A stretch of DNA of 8,077 nucleotides, from NCBI RefSeq assembly GCF_009711475.1, contig NZ_SMMD01000777.1, forward strand, positions 1-8,077, in the 5' to 3' direction. The notes under the pieces were generated by a model. The model ran no database searches, had not been told where the DNA came from, and saw nothing but the letters and a program-made list of their open reading frames with translations. Source of the DNA: Fulvivirga aurantia (GTDB lineage: Bacteria; Bacteroidota; Bacteroidia; Cytophagales; Cyclobacteriaceae). The translations under genes and the position numbers were made by a program. This document shows positions 1-7,794 of this stretch, one piece after another; the first letter of the stretch is position 1; the number at the start of each line of letters is the position of its first letter.

Positions 1-1294
1 TACCGTATGTCAATCTGTACATAAGGATGGCTGCCCTTTTAGCTTGAACAGAGAGTTTACTCAAATCACCAGTTTCGTTAATCGTATGGTCATCTGCTCC
101 ACTCAAACCCATTCCATCGATCGCCATATCAACATGACCGGAAGTGAATGAAACATCTGCAGCGCCTGCATTGCGTGGGTTAACAGGATCGACTTTTCCG
201 AAACCTAAATCTTCACTCACATTGCTATAGTAACTGAGTAGCTTTCGGTTGCCATCAGAAGGGGCAAGGGGAGGGTAGCCTCCTGGATTAAAGGTAAGCT
301 CTGCCGAAGTGCCGGGATAGTTATTTGAAGCAATCTCTTTCATGATCTTCCGAGCTTTTTCTAATTGCTCTAATGATACTGCCCTGATATCTCCAGTGAC
401 AGTCACTTCCTGTGAAACTACATTGCTTTTGCCATAAGCGGTACCGCCACTTTTTTCGGCATCATAAGTAGTGCTTGTACCACCTAAGATTACTCCGGGA
501 TTAAACGTGAGGTTTTCTTCGGTTGATAGTTGTTTATAAAATTCATTCAATATTCTGGAAGCTTCGTAAATGGCTCCAACGCCTACTTTTTCAGTAAAAA
601 CCTGTGAGGAGTGGGCAGCATTACCTGTGACTTGGAGTTTCCAGCCTGCAGACCCTCTTCGAGAGACAACAATTGTTTTGGGGTCACCATCGGCATTTTC
701 AAAAGCAAGGGCGATGTCTGCTCTCTTGGCGCCTTCTACCAGGTTTTTTTTAGATAATTCCAGAGGACTGCCACTCTTTTCTTCATCGCCAGTCATCACC
801 ACTTCTACCTGCATTTTGTCCAAAAGGTTAGCTTCTTTCAAAGCTTTTAAGGCCATAATTATAATTACATCGCCACCTTTCATATCTGCTACGCCCGGGC
901 CTTTGAGGATGGTGTCATTCAACATTTGATATTCCTGAAATGGGCTATCTGGCTCAAATACTGTGTCTAAATGACCAATCAATAGCATTTTAGGCCCTTT
1001 TGAGCCTTTATTTACGGCTACAAGGTGCCCGGCACGGTTGAATGGCTTACCATCCACCCATTTTGTTTCCATACCGAGGGCATCAAACTCTTTGATCAAC
1101 ACCTGGCCCACTTGTCTTACACCTTCAAAATTCATGGTGCCGCTGTTCATGTTAATAATCTCCTTAAGTAGCTCAGTGTACTTTTCTAAGTCTTTATCTA
1201 CAGCCTTTACGATTTTCTTTTCGGTTTTTGAAAGTTGACCAAATGCTACCGAAGAAATACATAGGATGAGTATAAGTGAATATAGCGTGCGCAT
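1..1294 (-). CDS. Exported M20-family zinc metallopeptidase, carboxypeptidase G2-like (3' end cut by window edge)
   Basis: Reading back from ATG at 1294 gives 431 codons with no stop, ending ...AAILMYRLTYG at the window edge. Family members usually end about here, so only a few codons are probably missing. Residues 1-19 (MRTLYSLILILCISSVAFG, then Q20) form a Sec signal peptide, so the enzyme acts in the periplasm or outside the cell. The M20 metal site is intact: H108 in GHLDTV, bridging D137 in GVADMKGG, catalytic E171 and ligand E172 in GDEEKSG, E199 in AFEN and H403 in DDHTINE. A dimerisation (lid) domain occupies roughly 206-330, with H228 in NAAHSS, N291 and R304. Their spacing resembles the substrate-binding Asn/Arg pair of carboxypeptidase G2. 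By family, it should hydrolyse a peptide or amide bond with two bound zinc ions, often releasing a C-terminal amino acid such as glutamate; the actual substrate is unknown. It lies 64 bases downstream of the efflux channel gene on the same strand, and co-transcription is possible. Confidence 0.93.
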   Translation of the reverse strand, partial: MRTLYSLILILCISSVAFGQLSKTEKKIVKAVDKDLEKYTELLKEIINMNSGTMNFEGVRQVGQVLIKEFDALGMETKWVDGKPFNRAGHLVAVNKGSKGPKMLLIGHLDTVFEPDSPFQEYQMLNDTILKGPGVADMKGGDVIIIMALKALKEANLLDKMQVEVVMTGDEEKSGSPLELSKKNLVEGAKRADIALAFENADGDPKTIVVSRRGSAGWKLQVTGNAAHSSQVFTEKVGVGAIYEASRILNEFYKQLSTEENLTFNPGVILGGTSTTYDAEKSGGTAYGKSNVVSQEVTVTGDIRAVSLEQLEKARKIMKEIASNNYPGTSAELTFNPGGYPPLAPSDGNRKLLSYYSNVSEDLGFGKVDPVNPRNAGAADVSFTSGHVDMAIDGMGLSGADDHTINETGDLSKLSVQAKRAAILMYRLTYG

Positions 1295-1355
1295 AGGTTT
1301 TAAGTTTTAATTGATTGTCTTTGAAGATACTTAAAAAAACAGAGCCTTAAAACCT
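1295..1355. repeat. 10-bp perfect inverted repeat in the channel-peptidase spacer
   Basis: AGGTTTTAAG at 1295-1304 is exactly the reverse complement of CTTAAAACCT at 1346-1355. The 41 bases between them include a run of seven A (seven T on the coding strand) at 1333-1339. The arms nearly fill the 64-base spacer between the channel stop and the peptidase start, and one arm touches the peptidase ATG. The repeat is seen directly. Whether it works as a long-loop RNA hairpin, an operator or nothing is unknown. The arms are AT-rich, which raises the chance of coincidence. It does not look like an intrinsic terminator, because the T run lies in the loop rather than after the stem. Confidence 0.4.
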
Positions 1356-1358
1356 GAC

Positions 1359-2669
1359 TTATTGCTTTTGCATCAATTGACCGCTCAGAAACTTGAGTTC
1401 GATTTCCGCTAGTTTAGCGGCAAAAGCAGCATTTTGTAGACGAAGCTCAGCGTTGATTAGATTTACTTGAGCTTCCCTTAGTTCTATTGGGTTACTAAGC
1501 CCTATCTGATATCGCTCCTGAGCAATCTCATTATTTTCTTTAGCTACTTCTACGTTTTCTTCTTCCAGCGTCATAAGGTTGAGATTATTTCGGTAATTGA
1601 TATATCTCGAACGGGCAGCTGTTACTAACGATAATAATTGTTCCTGGTAGGCCAATTGACTATTATCGATTTGAATTTGAGCATTTTGAACCCTTCTTTG
1701 CACATTGAAACCATCGAATAATGTCCAGGAAGCGGTTACTCCGTAGGAGAGGTCGTCAGAAGTGCTTTCTATTGCAAAGCCAGCCGGGGACTCTGATTGG
1801 CTATGTGTAAAAGCTGCAAACAAATTAACCTGTGGATATCGATCGCTTTCATTAATTTCCTTCTCCTTCATAGCTATAGCCTGCTCTCGTCTCAAAACGG
1901 TTAATTGTGGGTTGGCTGTTTCTATACTATTGATAATATCAGCCAGATCTATATTTTGGTCATTTTGGAGATTATAATTTAGTTCAAACTCTATCGTGTC
2001 TCCCGACATAGCCATGAGCTCTAGCAAGTCAAGCTTTCTTAAATTGAGCGCTTCCATTTGTCGCACTTTAGCTGTTTTATCAGAATTTAAATCCACTTGC
2101 GCCTGTAAATATTCTAGTTTAGATGCTTTGCCTAGCTCGTATTTATCTTTAGCAACTCTAAGTCTATCCTCTGATAGCTCTATGTTATTTTTAGAAAGCC
2201 TTAACCTTTCATTTTCTAAAGCAGCCTGGTAGTAAGCGATAGCAACACTAAACGCTACTTGCTCAACCTGTACTCTAAATTGATCATCTAACTGCAATGA
2301 AATAGCCTCTAATTGATCATAGGTTTTAAACATTCTTAATCCATCAAACAAAGTCCAGTTTAATGATGCACCGTAAGATGTACGTTGACTTCTTGCTCCG
2401 GATACCGATTGCTCCTGACCTGTGGTTAATTCTCGTTCAAAGGATTGTCGTCCATAGGTACGATCAGCATTTGCTGTGAGTGTAGGTAAAAAACCTGCAT
2501 TGCCAATGGTTAAATTATTGGCAGAGATGTCTTTATTGTTTCTAGCAATCTTGATACCGTAGTTATTTTCTAATGCAGTAGCAAGAGCTTCTTCGAAAGA
2601 CAAGGGAATCTGAGCTGAGCTCGAGCCACACCATATCAGGGTGCACATTATGATCGTAAACTTTCTCAT
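1359..2669 (-). CDS. TolC-family outer-membrane efflux channel
   Basis: 436 residues, a normal length for the outer-membrane efflux protein family. It forms a trimeric channel through the outer membrane with a long alpha-helical barrel in the periplasm and serves as exit duct for the adaptor and pump encoded just upstream. Residues 1-19 are a signal peptide with likely cleavage at SSSA-Q. C14 is not in a lipobox, so lipidation is unlikely. The internal duplication typical of TolC is clear. YGASLNWTLFDG (99-110) matches YGVTASWTLFDG (309-320), each a barrel strand leading into a helix. The helical segment around KYELGKASKLEYLQAQ (176-191) matches RYQIGLSNPIELREAQ (386-401). The ATG overlaps the pump stop as ATGA, which supports translational coupling and fixes this start. 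The gene closes the three-gene operon. Substrate specificity cannot be deduced from this subunit. Confidence 0.95.
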   Translation of the reverse strand: MRKFTIIMCTLIWCGSSSAQIPLSFEEALATALENNYGIKIARNNKDISANNLTIGNAGFLPTLTANADRTYGRQSFERELTTGQEQSVSGARSQRTSYGASLNWTLFDGLRMFKTYDQLEAISLQLDDQFRVQVEQVAFSVAIAYYQAALENERLRLSKNNIELSEDRLRVAKDKYELGKASKLEYLQAQVDLNSDKTAKVRQMEALNLRKLDLLELMAMSGDTIEFELNYNLQNDQNIDLADIINSIETANPQLTVLRREQAIAMKEKEINESDRYPQVNLFAAFTHSQSESPAGFAIESTSDDLSYGVTASWTLFDGFNVQRRVQNAQIQIDNSQLAYQEQLLSLVTAARSRYINYRNNLNLMTLEEENVEVAKENNEIAQERYQIGLSNPIELREAQVNLINAELRLQNAAFAAKLAEIELKFLSGQLMQKQ

Positions 2670-5600
2670 ACTCTGGCTTTTCTCTTTTGCGTACCTGTAA
2701 TGTAAGTATATACCGCGGGTATTACGAATAGGGTAAGTATAGTGGCGAAGAGCATTCCTCCAATTACCGCAACGCCCATCGAAACACGGCTTTCGGCACC
2801 AGCCCCAAGTGCCAGGGCGATTGGCAAAATACCTAAAATGGTAGAAAGACTGGTCATTAAAATAGGCCTGAAACGTGCTTTTGCCGCTCCTACAATAGCA
2901 TCATAGATACTCATGTCTTCCTGAGCTTTTCTTTGATTAGCAAACTCAACGATAAGAATACCATTTTTAGTTACCAATCCGATAAGCATAATGATCCCTA
3001 TCTGACTAAAGATATTAAGTGTTTCTCCAAAAAAGTATAGCGATAGGAGCGTGCCTGCCAAAGCAAGTGGCACGGTAAACATAATAATGAGTGGGTCTCT
3101 GAAGCTTTCAAACTGAGCAGAAAGTACCAGGTAAATGAGTATTAAGGCAAAACCAAAGGCAAAATAAAGGTTGCCAGAGCTTTGCTGAAACTCCAAAGAA
3201 TTACCTGCCAGGGCGGTAGAGAAACTGCCGTCCAATACTTTTGCTGCGACTGCATCCATGGTGTTAATGCCTTCACCCAGGCTGTATCCGGGGTTTAAAC
3301 TTGCTGAAATAGTGGCTGAAGCAAAACGATTGTACCGATACAATTGGGGAGGGGTACTTTTCTCACTCAAAGTGACAAGATTATCCATTTGTATAAGGCC
3401 GCCATCACTATTTTGTACATAAATTGACTTAAGGTCTAAAGGGTCATCACGGTCATCACGCTCAACCTGGCCAATTACCTGATACTGCTTGCCATCTTTT
3501 ATAAAGTAGCCAAAACGCTGACCGCTTAAAGACAGCTGAAGTGTTTGAGCCACGTTTCTTACAGAAACACCTAAATCTCTCGCCTTATCTCTATCAATTT
3601 CGATGTTGATTTCAGGTTTGTTAAACTTGAGGTCAACGTCTACAAAACCAAATACTCCGGTGGCATTCGCCTCTTCAATAAATGAGGGTATCACCTCTTT
3701 TAGTTTTTCCAGGTTGGGTGCCTGTAGTACATACTGCACAGGAAGGCCTCCACGTCTATTTCCAATACTTTGAGGTTCTGATACAAAGGCCCGGGCCCGT
3801 GTGTTTTGAGAAACTTTTGGCTTTATTGCATTTACTATTTCGGTTTGTCCTCGTTTTCTGTTTTCGGCATCCACCAAATTAATCACTGCAAAACCAGAAT
3901 TGACACTCGATGAGGCTCCAAAACCCGGGGAAGTAATCGTAAGTACAGATTCGTTTTCGGGTACTTCTTCCTGGACCAAATCTGTAATCTGATCCATGTA
4001 GAAATCCATATATTCAAAGGTAGCTCCCTCCGGACCAGTGGCGTAAATACGGAAATTACCGCGGTCTTCCATGGGTGCCAATTCCTGATCAATATTTTGG
4101 TTGAGAAAGTAAATACCAGCGCCAGAAAGCACAATGATGATAAAGGCTAACCATCTCACTTTCATAAATCGTTCTAAAACAGTAGCATAGCCTTCGTTTA
4201 ACCAAACGAAAAAAGGTTCAGTTTTCCTGTATATCCATTGCTTTCTTTTTCGCTTTTTAAGCATGTTAGATGAAAGCATAGGGGTGAGGGTCAGTGCCAC
4301 AAAACTGGATATGATTACGGCTCCTGCTACAGTTACTCCAAATTCTCTAAAAAGTCTACCTGTAAGTCCTTCTAAGAAAACAATCGGGAAGAATACTGAA
4401 GTAAGTGCTACGGTTGTACTTATTACCGCGAAGAAAATCTCGCGCGTTCCCTGCTTACCCGCTTCGTGTGGTTCTTCTCCATTTTCAATTTTTGAGTAGA
4501 TGTTTTCTAATACCACGATGGCATCGTCAACTACAAGTCCGATCGCCAATACAATACCAAGTAGGGTGAGTACATTGATAGAAAAGCCAAAGGCATACAT
4601 CAAAAAGAAGGAACCTATCAAAGCAATTGGTACAGTTATAATCGGTATAAATGTGGTTCTCCAATCTCTTAAAAAGAGAAAAATGATGAGTGCTACCAGG
4701 CCGAATGCCACGTAGATGGTTTGCTCTACCTCTGCGATAGACTCAGTAATGTATTCTGTATTATCAAACGAAATTTCAGTTTCGATATCTGCAGGAAGAT
4801 TTTTTCTAATAGACTCAAGCCGCTTATAAAATTCCTCGGAGATTTCTAAGTTATTAGTTCCTGGCTGAGGTCTCAAAACCACGATAACCATCGGAATACC
4901 GTTGTTTTTTAGAATGGTGCGCTCGTTTTCAGGGAAAAACTCAGCACGACCGATGTCGCTAAATTTTGTAACTCCACTATCATCTTCTTTGATGATTAGG
5001 TCGTTGAACTCACCAGGTGTATTTAACCTGCCTAATGTTCTCACGGAAAGTTCAGTAGATTTACCCTCTATTCTACCGGAGGGTAATTCCAGATTTTGAG
5101 CATTGACGGCATTGAGCACATCTAGCGGTGTGATTTTATAGGCTGCTAATTTTACCGGATCCATCCACAACCTGATAGAGTAGCGCTTATCTCCCCAGAT
5201 GCTTACCTCGCTCACTCCCGGTATTGTTTGGAAGTTTTCCTTGAAAGAATTACTGGCCAGTTCTGATAGTTCTAAAAGATTTCGTTTTTCGCTAAATACT
5301 CTCACACCGATAATAGGTGAGGAGTCAGCATCGGCCTTGGAAACCACCGGAGGTTCAGCATCTGGTGGTAAACTACGAACAGCCCTGGATACTTTATCCC
5401 TTACATCATTGGCTGCTGCTTCCAGGTCGCTGTCAAGACCAAACTCTACTCTTATCGTACTTCTACCATCTCTGGAGGTAGAAATGAGTGATTTAATACC
5501 AGCAATACCGTTTATCGATTCTTCCAGCGGTTCTGTAATCTGGGTTTCGATAATTTCTGCATTAGCACCTGCATAACTCGTTGAGACTGTAATGATCGGA

Positions 5601-5728
5601 GGATCAACACTGGGATATTCTCTCACACCCAAAAAATTGAAACCCACAACACCCATTATAATTATGAGTAATGACATCACGATGGCGAGAACCGGCCGAT
5701 CGATACTTATATTAGAAAGACTACTCAT
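2666..5728 (-). CDS. RND (HAE1/AcrB-type) efflux pump, inner-membrane permease
   Basis: 1020 residues, close to AcrB length, with the duplicated RND layout. TM1 is near 12-32, followed by a large periplasmic loop to about 335 and a TM bundle to about 488. A second TM/loop/TM half follows, with TM7 near 524-542, a loop to about 854 and final helices to about 1011. It works as a proton-driven trimer exporting drugs or other amphiphiles from the periplasm or inner membrane. The proton relay is intact: D401 and D402 in GLVVDDAIVVLENI, K921 in GLVTKNGILIVEFA, and R952 and T959 in ARFRPILMTS, equivalent to AcrB D407, D408, K940, R971 and T978. Heavy-metal (CusA-type) pumps differ at these motifs, so the hydrophobe/amphiphile group is favoured. 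Its start lies inside the adaptor gene, 8 bases before that gene ends, and its stop shares ATGA with the channel start. Both junctions support operon expression. The substrate is unknown. Confidence 0.97.
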   Translation of the reverse strand: MSSLSNISIDRPVLAIVMSLLIIIMGVVGFNFLGVREYPSVDPPIITVSTSYAGANAEIIETQITEPLEESINGIAGIKSLISTSRDGRSTIRVEFGLDSDLEAAANDVRDKVSRAVRSLPPDAEPPVVSKADADSSPIIGVRVFSEKRNLLELSELASNSFKENFQTIPGVSEVSIWGDKRYSIRLWMDPVKLAAYKITPLDVLNAVNAQNLELPSGRIEGKSTELSVRTLGRLNTPGEFNDLIIKEDDSGVTKFSDIGRAEFFPENERTILKNNGIPMVIVVLRPQPGTNNLEISEEFYKRLESIRKNLPADIETEISFDNTEYITESIAEVEQTIYVAFGLVALIIFLFLRDWRTTFIPIITVPIALIGSFFLMYAFGFSINVLTLLGIVLAIGLVVDDAIVVLENIYSKIENGEEPHEAGKQGTREIFFAVISTTVALTSVFFPIVFLEGLTGRLFREFGVTVAGAVIISSFVALTLTPMLSSNMLKKRKRKQWIYRKTEPFFVWLNEGYATVLERFMKVRWLAFIIIVLSGAGIYFLNQNIDQELAPMEDRGNFRIYATGPEGATFEYMDFYMDQITDLVQEEVPENESVLTITSPGFGASSSVNSGFAVINLVDAENRKRGQTEIVNAIKPKVSQNTRARAFVSEPQSIGNRRGGLPVQYVLQAPNLEKLKEVIPSFIEEANATGVFGFVDVDLKFNKPEINIEIDRDKARDLGVSVRNVAQTLQLSLSGQRFGYFIKDGKQYQVIGQVERDDRDDPLDLKSIYVQNSDGGLIQMDNLVTLSEKSTPPQLYRYNRFASATISASLNPGYSLGEGINTMDAVAAKVLDGSFSTALAGNSLEFQQSSGNLYFAFGFALILIYLVLSAQFESFRDPLIIMFTVPLALAGTLLSLYFFGETLNIFSQIGIIMLIGLVTKNGILIVEFANQRKAQEDMSIYDAIVGAAKARFRPILMTSLSTILGILPIALALGAGAESRVSMGVAVIGGMLFATILTLFVIPAVYTYITGTQKRKARV

Positions 5729-6797
5729 AAGTTACTTCACCTAAATTCAACCCTACTTCCATACCTGGCCTTATTTGTAAAATTCCTGTGGTCACTACAG
5801 TATCTCCATCATTGAGGCCAGTAGTCACCTGCACTTTGTCGGCTGTTCTTATTCCCGTTTCTACCACTCTGTTAGCTACCAGTCCATTTTCTATGACAAA
5901 TACTTTTTTACCGTCAAGTTCGGGGATTACAGCCTCGGTAGGCACAAGAAGTGCAGTTTCAAATGTGCTAATGGTAAGGGCGATCTTTGCAAATTGACCT
6001 GGGAGTAGTTTGTTCTCCAAATTGTCACTCACTGCCCGAAGCTTAATCGATCTGGTTTGCGGATCAATTTGTGGTTCAATAGCATAAATTTCTCCATTAA
6101 ATCTTTCTTCATAAGCGTCTACAGTAAAACTGATTTTATCGCCCTCATTTACCTCAGAAGTATATTTGCCCGGAATGCTAAAGTCGACTTTAATTGGGCT
6201 TATATTATATAAAGTCGCTATTTGGTCAGATGGGTTTAAGTAGCTCCCCTGGCTTATTTGTCTCAAGCCAATGATTCCATCAAAAGGCGCTTTAATCTTG
6301 TGTTGCTGAATTTGTACTCGCTTTACCTTTATCTCAGCCCGAGAGGTATTTAATGTGGTAAGTGCTGTTTCGTACTCCTCTTTACTAATAGCTTCTTTGG
6401 CTAGCAGCTGTTTCTGTCTGTACTCTATATCTTCATTAAGCTTTTGTGTGAATTGCAGTTTTTCTAATTCTGCCTGTAGCTCATCATCATTGAGTTGCAC
6501 CAAAACCTGTCCTTTTCTCACTTTTTGCCCCTCTTTAAACAAGATTTTATCAACAATTCCGGATACTTCAGAGCGTAAGGTTACAGATTCGTTGGCGACC
6601 AGAGAACCCGTTACTTTTAGGTCATTGTCTAGTGCTCGGTTTTTAACTACCACGGCAGAAACTGTCAATTTACTTTCGGTAGGCTCATCTTGAGTCGGAG
6701 CTGATTCTTCCTCACCAAGATTTAATCGGGGAATTATGATAAAACCAAGGCATATAAGTACAATAATGGCAATGGTTATTTTTGTAGAAGTCTTCAT
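5721..6797 (-). CDS. Periplasmic adaptor (membrane fusion protein) of the RND efflux pump
   Basis: 358 residues from ATG at 6797. A longer reading from TTG at 6818 only adds seven residues before the same membrane segment, so the ATG is preferred. Residues 7-23 form an uncleaved N-terminal membrane anchor (ITIAIIVLICLGFIIIP); C16 lacks a lipobox, so this is not a lipoprotein type. A linker rich in E, S, T and P follows. The two halves of the lipoyl domain are at about 71-104 (SEVSGIVDKILFKEGQKVRKG) and 167-200 (KIKAPFDGIIGLRQISQG). They flank a helical hairpin at about 105-165. The beta-barrel is at about 201-280 and contains LLPGQFAKI, followed by the membrane-proximal domain to the C-terminus (LVPTEAVIPELDGKKVFVI). 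It links the pump to the TolC channel across the periplasm. It is first in the operon, and its TAG stop lies within the first codons of the pump gene. Confidence 0.95.
   Translation of the reverse strand: MKTSTKITIAIIVLICLGFIIIPRLNLGEEESAPTQDEPTESKLTVSAVVVKNRALDNDLKVTGSLVANESVTLRSEVSGIVDKILFKEGQKVRKGQVLVQLNDDELQAELEKLQFTQKLNEDIEYRQKQLLAKEAISKEEYETALTTLNTSRAEIKVKRVQIQQHKIKAPFDGIIGLRQISQGSYLNPSDQIATLYNISPIKVDFSIPGKYTSEVNEGDKISFTVDAYEERFNGEIYAIEPQIDPQTRSIKLRAVSDNLENKLLPGQFAKIALTISTFETALLVPTEAVIPELDGKKVFVIENGLVANRVVETGIRTADKVQVTTGLNDGDTVVTTGILQIRPGMEVGLNLGEVTYE
5737..5742 (-). promoter_or_regulatory. Shine-Dalgarno-like site before the RND pump start
   Basis: The coding strand carries AGGTGA eight bases before the pump ATG, inside the last codons of the adaptor gene. 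This is the clearest Shine-Dalgarno-like sequence at any start in the window; the other genes have A-rich or featureless leaders, as is common in Bacteroidota. It supports ATG at 5728 as the true start and suggests re-initiation by ribosomes finishing the adaptor. Function is inferred from position only. Confidence 0.45.
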
Positions 6798-6913
6798 GAT
6801 TACTTTAATAGAAGTCAAAGTAACGTGAAATTGTTTAGAGGGGACTTGCTAAACTACATTGGTGGGAATAGCTTGTGATGGAGGGTTTTAAAAATTTCAA
6901 AGTGGTAACATTG

Positions 6914-6947
6914 AAATAAAAGAGGGCTGCAATTATGCAGCCCTCTT
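6914..6947 (-). terminator. Intrinsic terminator of the M57 metalloprotease gene
   Basis: Positions 6920-6931 and 6936-6947 form a perfect 12-bp stem (AAGAGGGCTGCA with its complement) around the 4-base loop ATTA; seven of the twelve pairs are G-C. On the coding (minus) strand the stem runs into TTATTT, giving a U-rich tail. It begins about 30 bases after the metalloprotease stop. On the plus strand the stem is followed by GGTTTAGG, so it is not a good terminator in that direction. It separates the metalloprotease from the efflux operon, whose promoter should therefore lie within about 6798-6913. That stretch shows no convincing promoter match. Confidence 0.88.
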
Positions 6948-6960
6948 GGTTTAGGTTTAG
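6946..6960. repeat. Left copy of a short direct repeat flanking the metalloprotease gene
   Basis: TTGGTTTAGGTTTAG here matches TTGGTTTAAGGTTTAG at 7795-7810 except for one extra A. On the coding strand both read CTAAACC-(T/TT)-AAACCAA. This copy lies just after the tandem stop codons and runs into the terminator stem. The similarity is seen directly; any role is unknown, and low-complexity coincidence is possible. Confidence 0.4.
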
Positions 6961-6977
6961 GTAGAAATAAATACTTA

Positions 6978-7787
6978 TTAATACAGATTGCTAAGTGCGG
7001 TTTTGTCATTATTTGTAAAAGGTCTATCACCTTCAGGGCTTCCGCAAGCAAGCATCCATGAGTTAGCATCAGGGCCTGTAGGTGTACCGGCAATATGATT
7101 AGCACCTACATCACTAGCGCCTTCATTATCAGGAGCTCCACCACAGCTATAGCTTCTGTCCATATAGTCTGTGTGTCTGAAACCGATGCAATGTCCCATT
7201 TCGTGTGCAATAGTAGTTGCAAGACCATTGATATTGCTCACATTGTCATAATACCCTCTTGTCATAAGAATCTCATTGTGAGGGTTTCCAGAAGCGGTTG
7301 GAAAACCTGCAGAACCAAGGATGCCGAACCATCTGTAATACCAGGGAGATGCTTTAATTACGATATCAGCATTAGAAGAACTTGATACTTGCTGGAAGGT
7401 CAGTTGCAGGCCTTCGGCATTGTATCTGTCAATAGCGATATCAGTTGCATCTTTGTACTTCTGAGGCATGTTTACATACACTCTGATCGTACGTGGCGTA
7501 GCAGTTACCAGATTGTCGGTGCTGTAATGCTCGACACTTGGTACACCATTTGGTCCAGACAGATTCATAATCTGATCTTTGGTGAGAACAATGTCCCTTT
7601 CAACAAAGTAGTTGTCTTCGTAGCGTTTTACGTCAAAATCCACTGTGTTGAATCCGGCAGCGTTCAATCTGTTGATAATGTCTTGTGACACTTCCTGTGG
7701 TTCAGGTTGAATTGCCTCTTCTTGCTGCTCGCAAGACCAAAGGCCAATCACTAATAGAGCTGCTGCCCATAAGTTTAACTTTCTCAT
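6978..7787 (-). CDS. M57-family zinc metalloprotease, predicted lipoprotein
   Basis: 269 residues from ATG at 7787, preceded by the A-rich leader AAACAAAAG. Residues 1-18 are a lipoprotein signal peptide ending LWSC, with C19 the likely lipid attachment site; tryptophan at -2 is unusual. The following EQQEEA is acidic, similar to export signals on surface-exposed Bacteroidota lipoproteins, so a surface location is possible. Residues about 20-95 are a probable pro or linker region. The catalytic domain starts near TPRTIRVYVN (97-106). HEMGHCIGFRHTD (195-207) supplies zinc ligands H195, H199 and H205 and catalytic E196, the extended HExxHxxGxxH site with the HTD ending of the HEIGH or M57 peptidases. 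SWMLACG (243-249) is a plausible Met-turn with M245. C200, C215 and C248 could form a disulfide. By family it should cleave proteins outside the cytoplasm; the target is unknown. It ends in tandem TAA codons, has its own terminator and is probably expressed alone. Confidence 0.9.
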   Translation of the reverse strand: MRKLNLWAAALLVIGLWSCEQQEEAIQPEPQEVSQDIINRLNAAGFNTVDFDVKRYEDNYFVERDIVLTKDQIMNLSGPNGVPSVEHYSTDNLVTATPRTIRVYVNMPQKYKDATDIAIDRYNAEGLQLTFQQVSSSSNADIVIKASPWYYRWFGILGSAGFPTASGNPHNEILMTRGYYDNVSNINGLATTIAHEMGHCIGFRHTDYMDRSYSCGGAPDNEGASDVGANHIAGTPTGPDANSWMLACGSPEGDRPFTNNDKTALSNLY

Positions 7788-7794
7788 CTTTTGT

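Noticed and set aside
570..1238. Plus-strand open frames opposite the left part of the window (570-929 and 1038-1238)
   Set aside because: They lie antisense to the M20 peptidase, whose minus-strand frame carries the full set of catalytic motifs. The plus-strand translations look like composition shadows.
1295..1358. Possible intrinsic terminator after the channel gene, suggested by seven T on the coding strand at 1339-1333
   Set aside because: No stable G-C stem directly precedes the T run. The only good pairing in the spacer puts the T run inside the loop.
6798..6913. Bacteroidota-type promoter for the efflux operon: TTACTTTG close to the adaptor start resembles the TAnnTTTG -7 box
   Set aside because: The second base of the box does not match, no TTTG lies at the proper distance upstream, and the leader would be under 20 bases. 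The match is too weak to call.
6948..6961. Telomere-like GGTTTAGGTTTAGG
   Set aside because: There are only two units, between a stop codon and a terminator. This is too short to be a functional repeat array.
6854..7105. Minus-strand frame of 83 codons overlapping the metalloprotease 3' end and the terminator
   Set aside because: It runs through the terminator hairpin and overlaps the metalloprotease in another frame. The translation shows no domain-like pattern.
7095..7688. Plus-strand frames opposite the metalloprotease
   Set aside because: They are antisense to a gene with an intact zinc-binding motif and lipoprotein signal, and show no recognisable features of their own.
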